From JBBCJT01 sp037190665 (GTDB lineage: Bacteria > Pseudomonadota > Alphaproteobacteria > Acetobacterales > Acetobacteraceae): a DNA stretch of 37,199 nt. The position numbers and the translations under genes were made by a program. Of this stretch, positions 16,811 to 24,939 are shown piece after piece. Under the pieces are notes generated by a model, which saw only the letters and a list, made by a program, of their open reading frames with translations, was not told where the DNA came from and searched no databases. The DNA is taken from positions 1-37,199 of the forward strand of contig JBBCJT010000205.1 in assembly GCA_037190665.1 (NCBI GenBank). Reading direction: 5' to 3'. Position 1 is the first letter of the stretch. Each line of letters starts with the position of its first letter.

Positions 16811-18235
16811 TCAGGGCAGGATATACGGACCCACCCGCGCACGCACGATCGCCGCAGGAAGACGATCGGCCAAATCTTCCGCGATCAGTCCCTCCCCCGC
16901 CTGGAAGGCCGCTTCCCCGTGCAGCCAGACCGCGGCGCAGGCGGCGGCGAAGGGATCGTCGAGGCCGAGTGCGGCAATGATGCCGGCCAGCACGTCGCCG
17001 GTGCCGGCGGTGGCGAGCCAGGGCGGCGCATGGGCGTTGATGGCGGCGCGCCCGTCGGGGGCGGCCACGATCGTATCCGCTCCTTTCAGCACCACCACCG
17101 CGCCCGTCCGCCGCGCGGCATCGCGGGCCGCCGCGAGCCGGTCCGCCCCCGGACCGAAGACGCGCGCGAACTCGCCGGCATGGGGCGTGATCCAGGTCGC
17201 GCCGCGCAGGGCCTCGGGCGCCCCCGCGAAGGCGGTCAGGGCACCGGCATCGAGCAGTACGGCACCGCCGCCCGCCAGCGCCTGCCGCACGCGGGCGCGC
17301 GTGTCGTCATCGGGCGGCAGGCCCGGCCCGAGCACGAGGCAGCGCACCTGCGGTGGCGGTGCGGCGGCGACGATCACGCCGGGCTCGCCGGCGCGCAGCA
17401 CCGCGGCCGTTGCCTCGTCCGGAGCCAGAACGGTCACGTGCCCTGCCCCGGCCCGCCGCGCCGCCTGCGCCGCCAGCCGCGCCGCCCCGGTCATTCCCGG
17501 CCCGGCCTGTATCGCAACGGCGCCGCGCGCGTATTTGTGATCCGCGGCCAGCGGGCTCCGCAGCACCTGCCGCCACAAGGCCGGCGCGTTCAGCGATGTG
17601 GGCGGGGCGATGTTGCGCAGCACCGCGGCCGGCAGGCCGATATCGGCGAGCACCAGCCGGCCGCAGAGATCCCGCCCGGGAAACAGCAGGTGGCCGGGCT
17701 TGAGGCGGAAGAAGGTGACGGTCGCCTCCGCGCGCGGCGCAAAGCCGCGGACCAGCCCGGTCCCGCCGTCGAGGCCGGAGGGCACGTCCACCGCCAGCAC
17801 CGACCGCGTCGCCCGCAGCGTCGCCGCGACATCGTCGTCAAGGTCGCGCGCGAGGCCGGCACCGAATACCGCATCGATCACCAGCCCGGCGCGCGCCGCT
17901 TCCTCCGGCGTGAACGGCAGCATCGGTCCGCGCCAGCGCGCCTGCATCACCGCCGCGTCGCTGCCGGGGCGCGGCGGGGCGAGTGCCGCGACCGCCACCG
18001 GCCAGCCCGCGAGCTGCAGCAATCTCGCCGCCACGTAGCCGTCGCCGCCGTTGTTGCCGGGGCCGCACAGCACCAGCGTGCGGCACGGACGCCAGAAGCG
18101 GCGCGCCGCACGCGCAACGGCCGCCCCTGCCGCCTCCATCAGCGTCAGCCCCGGCATGCCGGCGGCGATGGCGGCCGCGTCCGCGCGGCCCATCTCCGCC
18201 GGGGTCAGCAGTTCGTGGGGCGTTTCGTGCGTCAA
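16811..18235 (-). CDS. nnr: bifunctional NAD(P)H-hydrate repair enzyme (epimerase and ADP-dependent dehydratase)
   Basis: This enzyme repairs hydrated NADH and NADPH. It has 474 residues. The N-terminal YjeF_N epimerase domain (about 1-210) carries LCGPGNNGGDGYVAARLL. The C-terminal ribokinase-like dehydratase domain (about 225-474) carries HKYARGAVAIQAG, ITPHAGEFARVFG and WLATAGTGDVLAGIIAAL. Start: TTG at 18235 gives MTHETPHELLTPAEM, aligned with the usual beginning of the family. The TTG overlaps the cytochrome stop as TTGA, a clear coupling signal. An internal ATG at 18193 would cut into the first helix. Both domains look intact. Confidence 0.93.
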   Translation of the reverse strand: MTHETPHELLTPAEMGRADAAAIAAGMPGLTLMEAAGAAVARAARRFWRPCRTLVLCGPGNNGGDGYVAARLLQLAGWPVAVAALAPPRPGSDAAVMQARWRGPMLPFTPEEAARAGLVIDAVFGAGLARDLDDDVAATLRATRSVLAVDVPSGLDGGTGLVRGFAPRAEATVTFFRLKPGHLLFPGRDLCGRLVLADIGLPAAVLRNIAPPTSLNAPALWRQVLRSPLAADHKYARGAVAIQAGPGMTGAARLAAQAARRAGAGHVTVLAPDEATAAVLRAGEPGVIVAAAPPPQVRCLVLGPGLPPDDDTRARVRQALAGGGAVLLDAGALTAFAGAPEALRGATWITPHAGEFARVFGPGADRLAAARDAARRTGAVVVLKGADTIVAAPDGRAAINAHAPPWLATAGTGDVLAGIIAALGLDDPFAAACAAVWLHGEAAFQAGEGLIAEDLADRLPAAIVRARVGPYILP

Positions 18236-18708
18236 TTCGCGAAAGGATTGGTGAAGCCCGGCCGCCCGCGCTGCGCGCGCGGCGGGAATGCCTCGGCGAG
18301 ATAATCCACGATCTGCGTGCGCTCCTCGCCTTCCAGCACGGGCATGCCGTGCTTCTCCGTCATCCAGTCCATCAGCACGTCCCAGCGTTCGCGGCTGAGA
18401 CCCTGGCGGGTGATGATCGCGGTCGAGTGGCAGGCGGTGCAACGGTAGAAGGTCGCCTCCCGCGCCGCACCTTCGGGCAGGACTTCGGGCGTCTCCGTCG
18501 GCGCGGCCGGCGCCGCGGCAGCCGGCGGCGGGCGGGCGGCGGCTTCCTGCCGGGCGCGTTCCGCCTCCGCCCGTTCATAGGCGATACGGGCGGGCGTCGG
18601 CGGCGGGGGCGGCTCCGGCGCGTGCCGCCCCCATATCCCGCCCTTGTGCAGCACGGCGACGACGACGGTGGCGGCAAGCCCTGCCGCCACGACCTTGCCG
18701 AGATCCAT
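18232..18708 (-). CDS. sorB: membrane-anchored monohaem cytochrome c, SorB-like
   Basis: This is probably the electron-accepting subunit of the adjacent sulfite dehydrogenase. It has 158 residues. An N-terminal hydrophobic helix (about 6-21) has no obvious cleavage site, so it may be an anchor. A Pro/Ala/Glu-rich linker (about 30-80) follows, then one class I haem c site, CTACH (90-94), with the likely distal ligand M122 in KHGMPVLE. The start ATG shares one base with the sulfite dehydrogenase stop. Downstream, its stop overlaps the nnr TTG. The short haem domain and the long linker suggest a tethered electron carrier. Confidence 0.82.
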   Translation of the reverse strand: MDLGKVVAAGLAATVVVAVLHKGGIWGRHAPEPPPPPTPARIAYERAEAERARQEAAARPPPAAAAPAAPTETPEVLPEGAAREATFYRCTACHSTAIITRQGLSRERWDVLMDWMTEKHGMPVLEGEERTQIVDYLAEAFPPRAQRGRPGFTNPFAN

Positions 18709-20027
18709 CAGGCTTCCACGAGCACCGCGATGCGCGTGATCGGATTGCCGCCGTAGCCCTGCGGATTCCAGTTGCCGGCGGCGAGCGTCTGCATCGCGCC
18801 GTCGCTGTCGGTCGCGCGGTACCAGACCTCGTAGTAGCCGGGCTGCGGCAGGTTCACGCGGCCGGTCCAGCGCTGCCAGGCGTATTTGTTGGCCGGCGCC
18901 TTCACCTCCATGGACGACCAGCTCGCGCCGAAATCCACCGACGCATCCACCGCGCGCACCTGCTTCTCCCCCGCCCAGGCGAAGCCGCGAATGTCGAGCC
19001 CGCGCGTGCCGGCGGGCAAGCGCGTGCCGTGGCGTACGTTGGTGAGGATCGAGCGCACCGGCATCGATTCGAGATTGCGGAAGCTCGCGCCGTCGTTGTT
19101 GCTGCCGGGGATGATCGGGGCGACCGGCACGCGATAGGACGTTCCCCCCATCCCCTGCCCGTCATGCTCCTTGTCACGGACCCAGATGCGCGTGAGCCAC
19201 TTGGCGGACGTGCTGCCCGGCCAGCCCGGCACGATGAGACGCAACGGCGCGCCGTGGATCAGCGGGATCGGTTCGCCGTTGAGCCGTATCGCGATCAGCG
19301 TGTGCTCCTCCATCGCCTTGGCGATCGGAACGCCGCGGCTGATCGCGGGCCGGTCGGTGGCACCCGACAGGTGAGGGTCGGCGCCGTAATGGCCGGTATA
19401 GACGGCGGACGGCTTCAGCCCCGCCGCCTGCAGCACGTCCCGCAGGCGCACGCCGGTCCATTGGCCGTTGCTGATCGCCCCGTTGGTCCACTGGTTGCCG
19501 CGCGTTTCCGGCACGAAGTAGGAGCGGCCGTTGCCGCCGCATTCCATCTGCAGCGCCAGCGTGACGAGCGGGAAGCGGCTTTCCAGCTCGCCCACCGTCA
19601 GCTCCAGCGGCGTGTTCACCTCGCCATCGACGCGCAGCTTCCAGGCCTTGCCGTCGCCATCCGCCGCTTCGGGCAACTGGCCGTTGTTGCGGATGAAAAT
19701 GCGGTCGGCGGGCGTGACCTCGTCATCGAGCAGGTGCTCCGGCGTCTCCGCCACCAGCGGCCGGTCGCCGAGGATCACCAGCGGCGCCTTGCCCGGCATC
19801 TGGAGCAGCTTCGGCCCGGCAGCCGGCTGCGCGAGGGCGGCCGGCAGAAGTCCCCCGGGCATGTTCGTGCCATAAGGAATAGTGCCGCCGACGGCAGCGC
19901 CCATTGCCGCGGCCGCAGTGCCGCGCAGCGCGCCGCGGCGGCCGAAGGCGACCGCGTCCGCGCGTTCCGGATCGTTGGCGTAAAGCTCCTGGATCGAGCG
20001 TTCGGTGTGTCCCGCTGATTTTTTCAT
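18708..20027 (-). CDS. sorA: sulfite dehydrogenase, molybdenum cofactor subunit, SorA/SoxC-like
   Basis: This enzyme oxidises sulfite to sulfate in the periplasm and passes electrons to cytochrome c. It has 439 residues. There is a Tat-type N-terminus with a long n-region, then R30-R31 (FGRRGALRG) and a hydrophobic stretch. The Mo-binding domain holds the molybdenum cysteine C163 in LQMECGGNGRSYF. A C-terminal Mo-co dimerisation domain follows (about 300-430), ending in YEVWYRATDSDGAMQ and WNPQGYGGNPI. GGAGGGAG sits just upstream of the ATG. It is the first gene of a five-gene minus-strand run. The SorA-SorB order matches known sulfite:cytochrome c oxidoreductases; a SoxCD role is less likely because no other sox gene is seen. 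Confidence 0.88.
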   Translation of the reverse strand: MKKSAGHTERSIQELYANDPERADAVAFGRRGALRGTAAAAMGAAVGGTIPYGTNMPGGLLPAALAQPAAGPKLLQMPGKAPLVILGDRPLVAETPEHLLDDEVTPADRIFIRNNGQLPEAADGDGKAWKLRVDGEVNTPLELTVGELESRFPLVTLALQMECGGNGRSYFVPETRGNQWTNGAISNGQWTGVRLRDVLQAAGLKPSAVYTGHYGADPHLSGATDRPAISRGVPIAKAMEEHTLIAIRLNGEPIPLIHGAPLRLIVPGWPGSTSAKWLTRIWVRDKEHDGQGMGGTSYRVPVAPIIPGSNNDGASFRNLESMPVRSILTNVRHGTRLPAGTRGLDIRGFAWAGEKQVRAVDASVDFGASWSSMEVKAPANKYAWQRWTGRVNLPQPGYYEVWYRATDSDGAMQTLAAGNWNPQGYGGNPITRIAVLVEA

Positions 20028-20240
20028 GCGTGCTCCCTCCGCGGATGAAGCCTAGCGGCGGCGATGGCCGTGGCGAAACCGATAAACGCCGGTGGTTCCG
20101 AAACGTTGTTGTCGCCGGGATCAACGCGATGGCGCGTCGGAAGCGGCCGGCCTCGCCACCACGGAGATCGGCCGTGTGCCGCCCGGAACGTGGAACGCGC
20201 CGATGGCACCGAAACGTCACGCAGGCTAGGATTACTGGCC

Positions 20241-20930
20241 GTGAACGCGCTTTCGCCTCAGCCCCCGCGCCTGAGCATCGAGATCGTGCACGATCTCGTC
20301 TGTCCCTGGTGCTTCCTCGGCACGCGGCGGCTGATGCGCACGCTGCAGCAGCGCTCCGGCCCCGGCTTCGATCTCGTCTGGCGCCCCTTCCTGCTGAATC
20401 CCGACATGCCGCGCGCCGGCATGCCGCGCACCGACTACGTGATCCGCAAGTTCGGCGGCGAGGAACGGGCGCGCCGGCTGTACGCCTCCATCGGCGAGAT
20501 CGGCCGCGCCGAGGGGGTGAGCTTCAACTTCGAGCGCATCCGCCGCACGCCATCCTCGCTCGACGCGCACCGGCTGGTACGCTGGGCGGCGCGGGCGGGC
20601 CGCGCCACGGAAACGGTGGAGGCGCTGTTCTCCGCCTATTTCAGCGACGGCCGGAACATCGGCGATACCACCGTGCTCGTCGCCGTCGCGGAGGAGGTCG
20701 GGCTCGATCCGCTGCGCGCGCGGCTGTTCCTCTCGCGCGACGATGAGACCGAGGCGGTGCACGCCGAGAACCTGCGCGCCCATCGCCTCGGCATCAACGG
20801 CGTACCCTGCTTCGTGGTCGGCGGCCGCCACGCGATCGCGGGCGCGCAGGATCAGGAGGTGCTGGCGCGTCTGCTCGACGTGGCGGCGGTGGAGGCGACA
20901 CTGGGCGGCGGCGCACGGCCGCCCGGCTGA
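20241..20930 (+). CDS. DsbA family oxidoreductase, FrnE-like
   Basis: This is a cytosolic thioredoxin-fold protein of 229 residues. The active site CPWC (C21-C24) lies in HDLVCPWCFLGTRRL, a helical insertion follows, and the cis-proline loop is GINGVPCFVVGG. No signal peptide is present, which fits FrnE-like dithiol isomerases or 2-hydroxychromene-2-carboxylate-isomerase relatives rather than periplasmic DsbA. GTG 20241 is chosen because it starts 16 residues before the first strand's end, as is usual; AGGATTAC precedes it. It ends at 20930, directly against the stop of the pleD-like gene at 20931. The 213-base gap to sorA, which is divergent, holds no visible gene. Confidence 0.85.
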   Translation: MNALSPQPPRLSIEIVHDLVCPWCFLGTRRLMRTLQQRSGPGFDLVWRPFLLNPDMPRAGMPRTDYVIRKFGGEERARRLYASIGEIGRAEGVSFNFERIRRTPSSLDAHRLVRWAARAGRATETVEALFSAYFSDGRNIGDTTVLVAVAEEVGLDPLRARLFLSRDDETEAVHAENLRAHRLGINGVPCFVVGGRHAIAGAQDQEVLARLLDVAAVEATLGGGARPPG

Positions 20931-22292
20931 TCAGGCGGCGATTTCCACCCGGTTGCGGCCCGCGCGCTTGGCCGCGTAGAGCGCCGTATCCGCCCGGCCG
21001 AGCAGTTCCTCGGGCGTGATCGTGCCGGGGTCGCAGGCGGCGACGCCGATGCTGACCGACAGCGGATGCACAACGCCCGGCGCGGGCGTCCAGACCAGCC
21101 CGGCGATGGCGGCGCGCAGGCGGTCGGCGGCGACCACCGCATCGTCGGCCGTGGTGGCCGGCAGGACGACGACGAATTCCTCGCCGCCGAACCGGGCCAC
21201 CGAATCGAAGACGCGCACGTTCGCGCGCAGGCTGAGCGCCACCGCCCGCAGCGCCGCATCGCCGGCCGGATGGCCCCAGCGGTCGTTGATCTCCTTGAAC
21301 CGGTCGAGGTCGATCATCAGCGCGGCCACGCCGCCGGCCGAGGCGCCGGGGGCGAGCAGCCCCTGAAGGTGACGCATCAGGTAGCGGCGGTTGTACAGCC
21401 CGGTCAGCGCATCGGTCAGCGCCATCTCCAGCGCCTGGCCGAGATCGGCGCGGAGCTGGTCCTGATAGAACTTGCGGCGGATCTGGTTGCGGACACGCGC
21501 GCGCAGCTCGTTCTCGTCCATCGGCCGCATCACGTAGTCGTTCGCGCCCAGCTCGAAGCCGCGCAGCAGAAGCTGCTTCTGCTCCGGCTCCGCGATCAGC
21601 AGCAGCGGCGTCTCGCGCGTCGCGTCCTCGGCGCGCAGGCGCGAGGCGAGGCGCAGCGCGTCATCCTGGCCGAGCGAGAGCGACAGCACGATCAGGTCGA
21701 AGGGCACGGAGCCGACGAGCGCGCGCGCCTCCGCCTCGCTGCGCGCTCGGGCGGCCAGCACGTCCTCGGACGACAGCGCCTTCTGCACCGCTTCCGCGCC
21801 CAGGTCCCAATCGTCCACCACCAGCGCGCGGGCGCCGTCGATCGCCGGCTTGACCATCGGATCCCAGGTCATGCCCAGCGCGCGGGCGGTCTCGCCGCGG
21901 ATGCGCCATTCGTCGAGCAGGCGCTTGAAGCGCACCAAGGCTCGCACGCGGACGAACAGCGTCTCGTCGTCCACCGGCTTGGTCAGGAAATCGTCGGCCC
22001 CCGCCTCCAGCCCCCGCACCCGTTCCGCGCTTTCGCCCAGCGCGGTGATCATCACGATCGGCAGGTGCATCGTGGCCGGGTCGTTCTTGAGCCGCTGGCA
22101 GACCTCGAACCCGTCCATGCCGGGCATCATCACGTCCAGCAGCACGAGGTCCGGCCGCCAGGAGTTGGCGAGCGCGACTGCGCTCGCGCCGTCCTGCGCG
22201 GCGGCGACCTGGTAATACTCGGTGGCGAGCTTGGCTTCGAGCAGCCGGGTATTCGCCGGCACATCGTCCACCACAAGAATGCGCGCGCTCAC
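20931..22292 (-). CDS. pleD: PleD-type response regulator diguanylate cyclase (REC-REC-GGDEF)
   Basis: This protein makes cyclic di-GMP on phosphorylation. It has 453 residues. REC1 (about 1-120) has phospho-acceptor D53 in LLDVMMPGMDG and K105. REC2 (about 150-270) is degenerate: the acceptor position reads IVLSLSLG, so it is probably a dimerisation adaptor, as in Caulobacter PleD. The GGDEF domain (about 285-453) has the active GGEEF (369-373) and an intact inhibitory I-site RVFD (360-363), five residues upstream. The start is GTG 22292 (MSARILVVDDV), since the longer frame adds 30 residues across the promoter. No divK lies next to it, unlike many alphaproteobacteria. Confidence 0.92.
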   Translation of the reverse strand: MSARILVVDDVPANTRLLEAKLATEYYQVAAAQDGASAVALANSWRPDLVLLDVMMPGMDGFEVCQRLKNDPATMHLPIVMITALGESAERVRGLEAGADDFLTKPVDDETLFVRVRALVRFKRLLDEWRIRGETARALGMTWDPMVKPAIDGARALVVDDWDLGAEAVQKALSSEDVLAARARSEAEARALVGSVPFDLIVLSLSLGQDDALRLASRLRAEDATRETPLLLIAEPEQKQLLLRGFELGANDYVMRPMDENELRARVRNQIRRKFYQDQLRADLGQALEMALTDALTGLYNRRYLMRHLQGLLAPGASAGGVAALMIDLDRFKEINDRWGHPAGDAALRAVALSLRANVRVFDSVARFGGEEFVVVLPATTADDAVVAADRLRAAIAGLVWTPAPGVVHPLSVSIGVAACDPGTITPEELLGRADTALYAAKRAGRNRVEIAA

Positions 22293-22322
22293 GAATGGAC
22301 GACGTTCGACATGGGTTCTGGA

Positions 22323-22398
22323 AGTATACCTCAGCAGGCGCGGTGGCCGAAAGCGACCACTGCCCGGGTTCACGCAACTCACGAAATCATTGTACTAT
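22323..22398. promoter_or_regulatory. divergent promoter region of the pleD-like and methyltransferase genes
   Basis: On the minus strand TATACT (22328-22323) is a five-of-six -10 box placed about 30 bases before the pleD GTG, without a recognisable -35. On the plus strand TTCACG (22369-22374), an 18-base spacer and TACTAT (22393-22398) could serve the methyltransferase gene. The stretch from about 22380 to 22470 is noticeably richer in A and T than its neighbours. Confidence 0.35.
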
Positions 22399-22439
22399 CC
22401 ACGATTGTGAAAGAACTCCTTCAGAAAAGTTTCAGAAGC

Positions 22440-23027
22440 ATGGCAGTAGATACCGCACGCCTGCAAACAGATCATGAATCAGACGGGTGGGTGTTCTTCC
22501 GTCGGTGGGCGGCCAATCCATTGCGGATGGGCTCGATCGTGCCCTCTTCTCCGGCGCTGGCCCGCCGCGTCGCCCGTTCGCTTGAAGCGGAGCCCGGGGA
22601 ATTCATCCTTGAGTTGGGGGCCGGCACCGGCGCGATCACCCGCGGGCTGATCGCCGCCGGCATCCGGCCGGAACGGCTGGTGGTGGTGGAGATCGAAGCG
22701 GCACTCGCGGACCACCTGCGCGCCAGCCTGCCCGGCGTGACGGTCCTGCAGGGCGATGCGCGCGCGCCGGACCTTCTGCCAACGCGGCTGCGGGGGCGCA
22801 TCGGCGACGTGATCTGCGGCATCCCGCTCGTGCTTCAACCGGCGGCGGCGCAGCGGCGCTTCATCGACGCGATGGACGCCGCCGCCCCGGGGCGCGGCTT
22901 CCTGCACTACAGCTACTGCGTCACCTCGCCGCTGCCGATGCGCCGCCACGGGCTGACCGGGCAGCGGGCCGCGTGGACGGCGGCGAACTTTCCGCCCGCG
23001 AGCGTGTGGCGCTACCGGCCACGCTGA
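22440..23027 (+). CDS. class I SAM methyltransferase, PmtA-like (phospholipid N-methyltransferase family)
   Basis: This is a cytosolic or membrane-associated methyltransferase of 195 residues. The SAM motif I is ILELGAGTGAITRGL (56-70). The acidic end of the next strand is in ERLVVVEIE. VLQGDA and ICGIPLVLQP stand in place of the usual motif IV. The preceding MGSIVPSSPALARRVA is typical of the alphaproteobacterial PmtA-like branch, whose best known members methylate phosphatidylethanolamine towards phosphatidylcholine. Relatives include rRNA adenine dimethylase-like proteins, so the substrate is not proven. The ATG at 22440 has only a weak binding site (TTTCAGAAGC). Confidence 0.78.
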   Translation: MAVDTARLQTDHESDGWVFFRRWAANPLRMGSIVPSSPALARRVARSLEAEPGEFILELGAGTGAITRGLIAAGIRPERLVVVEIEAALADHLRASLPGVTVLQGDARAPDLLPTRLRGRIGDVICGIPLVLQPAAAQRRFIDAMDAAAPGRGFLHYSYCVTSPLPMRRHGLTGQRAAWTAANFPPASVWRYRPR

Positions 23028-23089
23028 GCCGCCCGGTTGGCGAACGGCGCCACCGCGCCTAGCCTCCGCCCGCAGTCGGGAGGAATCGG

Positions 23090-23869
23090 ATGCCGAGGCT
23101 CGCCGCCAACTTGTCCATGATGTTCAACGAGGTGCCGTTCCTCGACCGCTTCGCCGCCGCCCGCAAGGCGGGGTTCGAAGGCGTGGAATTCCTGTTCCCC
23201 TACGAACACCCGGCCGCGGAGATCGCCGCGCGGCTGAAGGACAACGGGCTGCAGCAGGTCCTGTTCAACATGCCGCCGGGAGACTGGGCCAAGGGCGAGC
23301 GCGGCACGGCCGCCCTGCCCGGGCGCGAGGCGGAGTTCCGCGAGGGCGTGAAGCGCGCGCTCGACTACGCGGCCGCGCTGTCCTGCCCGCGGCTGCACTG
23401 CATGGCGGGCCTCGCGCCCGCGGGCGTCGCCCACGGCACGCTCGCCGCGATCTTCGCCACCCGCGTGGCCTGGGCGGCGGAACAGGCCGCGGCGGCGGGG
23501 GTCAAGGTGGTGCTGGAGCCGATCAATCATCGGGACATGCCCGGCTACTTCATGAACACCACCCGCCAGGCAGCCGAGCTGATCGAGGCGATCGGCCCCG
23601 AGAAGGTCGGGCTGCAGTTCGACCTGTACCATTGCCAGATCACCGAGGGCGACCTGACCAAGCGCATCGAGGCGCTGCTGCCGATCATCGCGCATATGCA
23701 GCTCGCCGACGTGCCGGCCCGCAACGAACCCGGCACCGGCGAGATCGCCTGGGACTTCGTGCTGCCGCGCATCGACGTGCTGGGCTATCGCGGCTGGATC
23801 GGCTGCGAGTACCGACCTGCCGGCGACACGGTGGCCGGCCTCGCCTGGCGCAAGCGGTTCAACGTCTGA
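23090..23869 (+). CDS. hyi: hydroxypyruvate isomerase
   Basis: Hyi interconverts hydroxypyruvate and tartronate semialdehyde, part of glyoxylate handling. This 259-residue TIM-barrel protein of the xylose-isomerase-like family has its metal ligands readable as E143 (VVLEPIN), D178 (LQFDLYH), Q204 (HMQLAD) and E240 (IGCEYRP). The N-terminus MPRLAANLSMMFNEVPF and the motif NMPPGDWAKGERG are typical. A very good GGGAGGA site precedes the ATG. glxR starts 14 bases after the stop, so the two form an operon. Glyoxylate carboligase (gcl), the usual partner, is absent from the window. Confidence 0.93.
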   Translation: MPRLAANLSMMFNEVPFLDRFAAARKAGFEGVEFLFPYEHPAAEIAARLKDNGLQQVLFNMPPGDWAKGERGTAALPGREAEFREGVKRALDYAAALSCPRLHCMAGLAPAGVAHGTLAAIFATRVAWAAEQAAAAGVKVVLEPINHRDMPGYFMNTTRQAAELIEAIGPEKVGLQFDLYHCQITEGDLTKRIEALLPIIAHMQLADVPARNEPGTGEIAWDFVLPRIDVLGYRGWIGCEYRPAGDTVAGLAWRKRFNV

Positions 23870-23883
23870 AGGACAGCGACAAT

Positions 23884-24768
23884 ATGAAGATCGGTTTCAT
23901 CGGCCTTGGCATCATGGGCCGTCCGATGGCGCTCAACCTGAAGAAGGCCGGGCACGACATCCTCGCCCCCGAGCGCAAGAGCCTGACCGACGAGATCCGC
24001 GCCGAGGTCACGGTCCTGCCCGATGCCGCCGCTGTCGCGAAGGCGGCCGAGGCGATCATCGTCATCGTCCCCGACACGCCGGATGTCGAAGCCGCGCTGT
24101 TCGGCGCGAATGGCGTGGCCGCCGGCCTGTCGGCCGGCAAGCTCGTGATCGACATGTCCTCGATCAGTCCCACCCAGACCAAGGTCTTCGCGCAGAAGAT
24201 CGAGGCGCTGGGCTGCGACTGGGTGGACGCGCCGGTGTCCGGCGGCGAGGTGGGCGCGCGCAACGCGGCGCTGACCATCATGTGCGGCGGCAGCCAGAAG
24301 GCCTTCGACCGCGCCCTGCCGCTGTTCCAGGCGATGGGCAAGAACATCACCCGCGTCGGCGAGGCGGGCGCCGGGCAGACCTGCAAGGTCGCCAACCAGA
24401 TCATCGTCGCGCTCAACATCCAGGCCGCGGCCGAGGCGCTCGCCTTCGCCGCCAAGGCCGGCGCCGATCCGGCCAAGGTGCGCGAGGCGCTGATGGGCGG
24501 ATTCGCGAATTCCCGCATCCTGGAGATCCACGCCGAACGGATGATCAAGCGCACCTTCGCGCCGGGCTTCCGCATCCGGCTGCACCAGAAGGACCTGAAC
24601 ATCGCGCTGCAGTCGGCGCGCGAGATGGGCATGGCGCTGCCGAACACCGCGATCGCGCAGCAGATGTTCTCGGCCTGCGTGGCGGCCGGCGGCGGCGACT
24701 GGGATCACTCCGCCCTGGTGCGCGCGATCGAGATGCTGTCGGGCACACCGGTTGCCAACGATCCCTGA
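23884..24768 (+). CDS. glxR: 2-hydroxy-3-oxopropionate (tartronate semialdehyde) reductase
   Basis: This enzyme reduces tartronate semialdehyde to D-glycerate with NAD(P)H. It belongs to the beta-hydroxyacid dehydrogenase family and has 294 residues. It begins with the Rossmann motif GFIGLGIMG (4-12). The substrate-binding DAPVSGG is at 115-121 and the catalytic lysine is K168 in GQTCKVANQ. Together with hyi this converts hydroxypyruvate or tartronate semialdehyde to glycerate. The AAGGA site overlaps the end of hyi. The paralogous 3-hydroxyisobutyrate dehydrogenase is an alternative, but the neighbour makes it less likely. Confidence 0.9.
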   Translation: MKIGFIGLGIMGRPMALNLKKAGHDILAPERKSLTDEIRAEVTVLPDAAAVAKAAEAIIVIVPDTPDVEAALFGANGVAAGLSAGKLVIDMSSISPTQTKVFAQKIEALGCDWVDAPVSGGEVGARNAALTIMCGGSQKAFDRALPLFQAMGKNITRVGEAGAGQTCKVANQIIVALNIQAAAEALAFAAKAGADPAKVREALMGGFANSRILEIHAERMIKRTFAPGFRIRLHQKDLNIALQSAREMGMALPNTAIAQQMFSACVAAGGGDWDHSALVRAIEMLSGTPVANDP

Positions 24769-24939
24769 CACTCAACCATAGATTAGCCTCCCAGTCCCAA
24801 CTCCTGCGACGGATGCGGGAGAAGTGGCCGATTTGCGCTTGAGTCCATGCAAACGGACGCGCAATAAGGAACATGAGGGACGTTTCTGAGACGCGTCGCA
24901 TTCCCTCGACTCGACGCGGACGGGAGTTTGGAAAGAGCT

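Noticed and set aside
16031..18304. 757-codon open frame on the plus strand opposite the decarboxylase and nnr genes
   Set aside because: The minus-strand genes carry full motif sets; this frame shows none.
20079..20099. GGAAC on the minus strand upstream of sorA as an ECF-sigma -35 box
   Set aside because: No matching CGTT-type -10 element occurs at 16-17 bases; the nearest TTTC is a poor match, so it was not called as a promoter.
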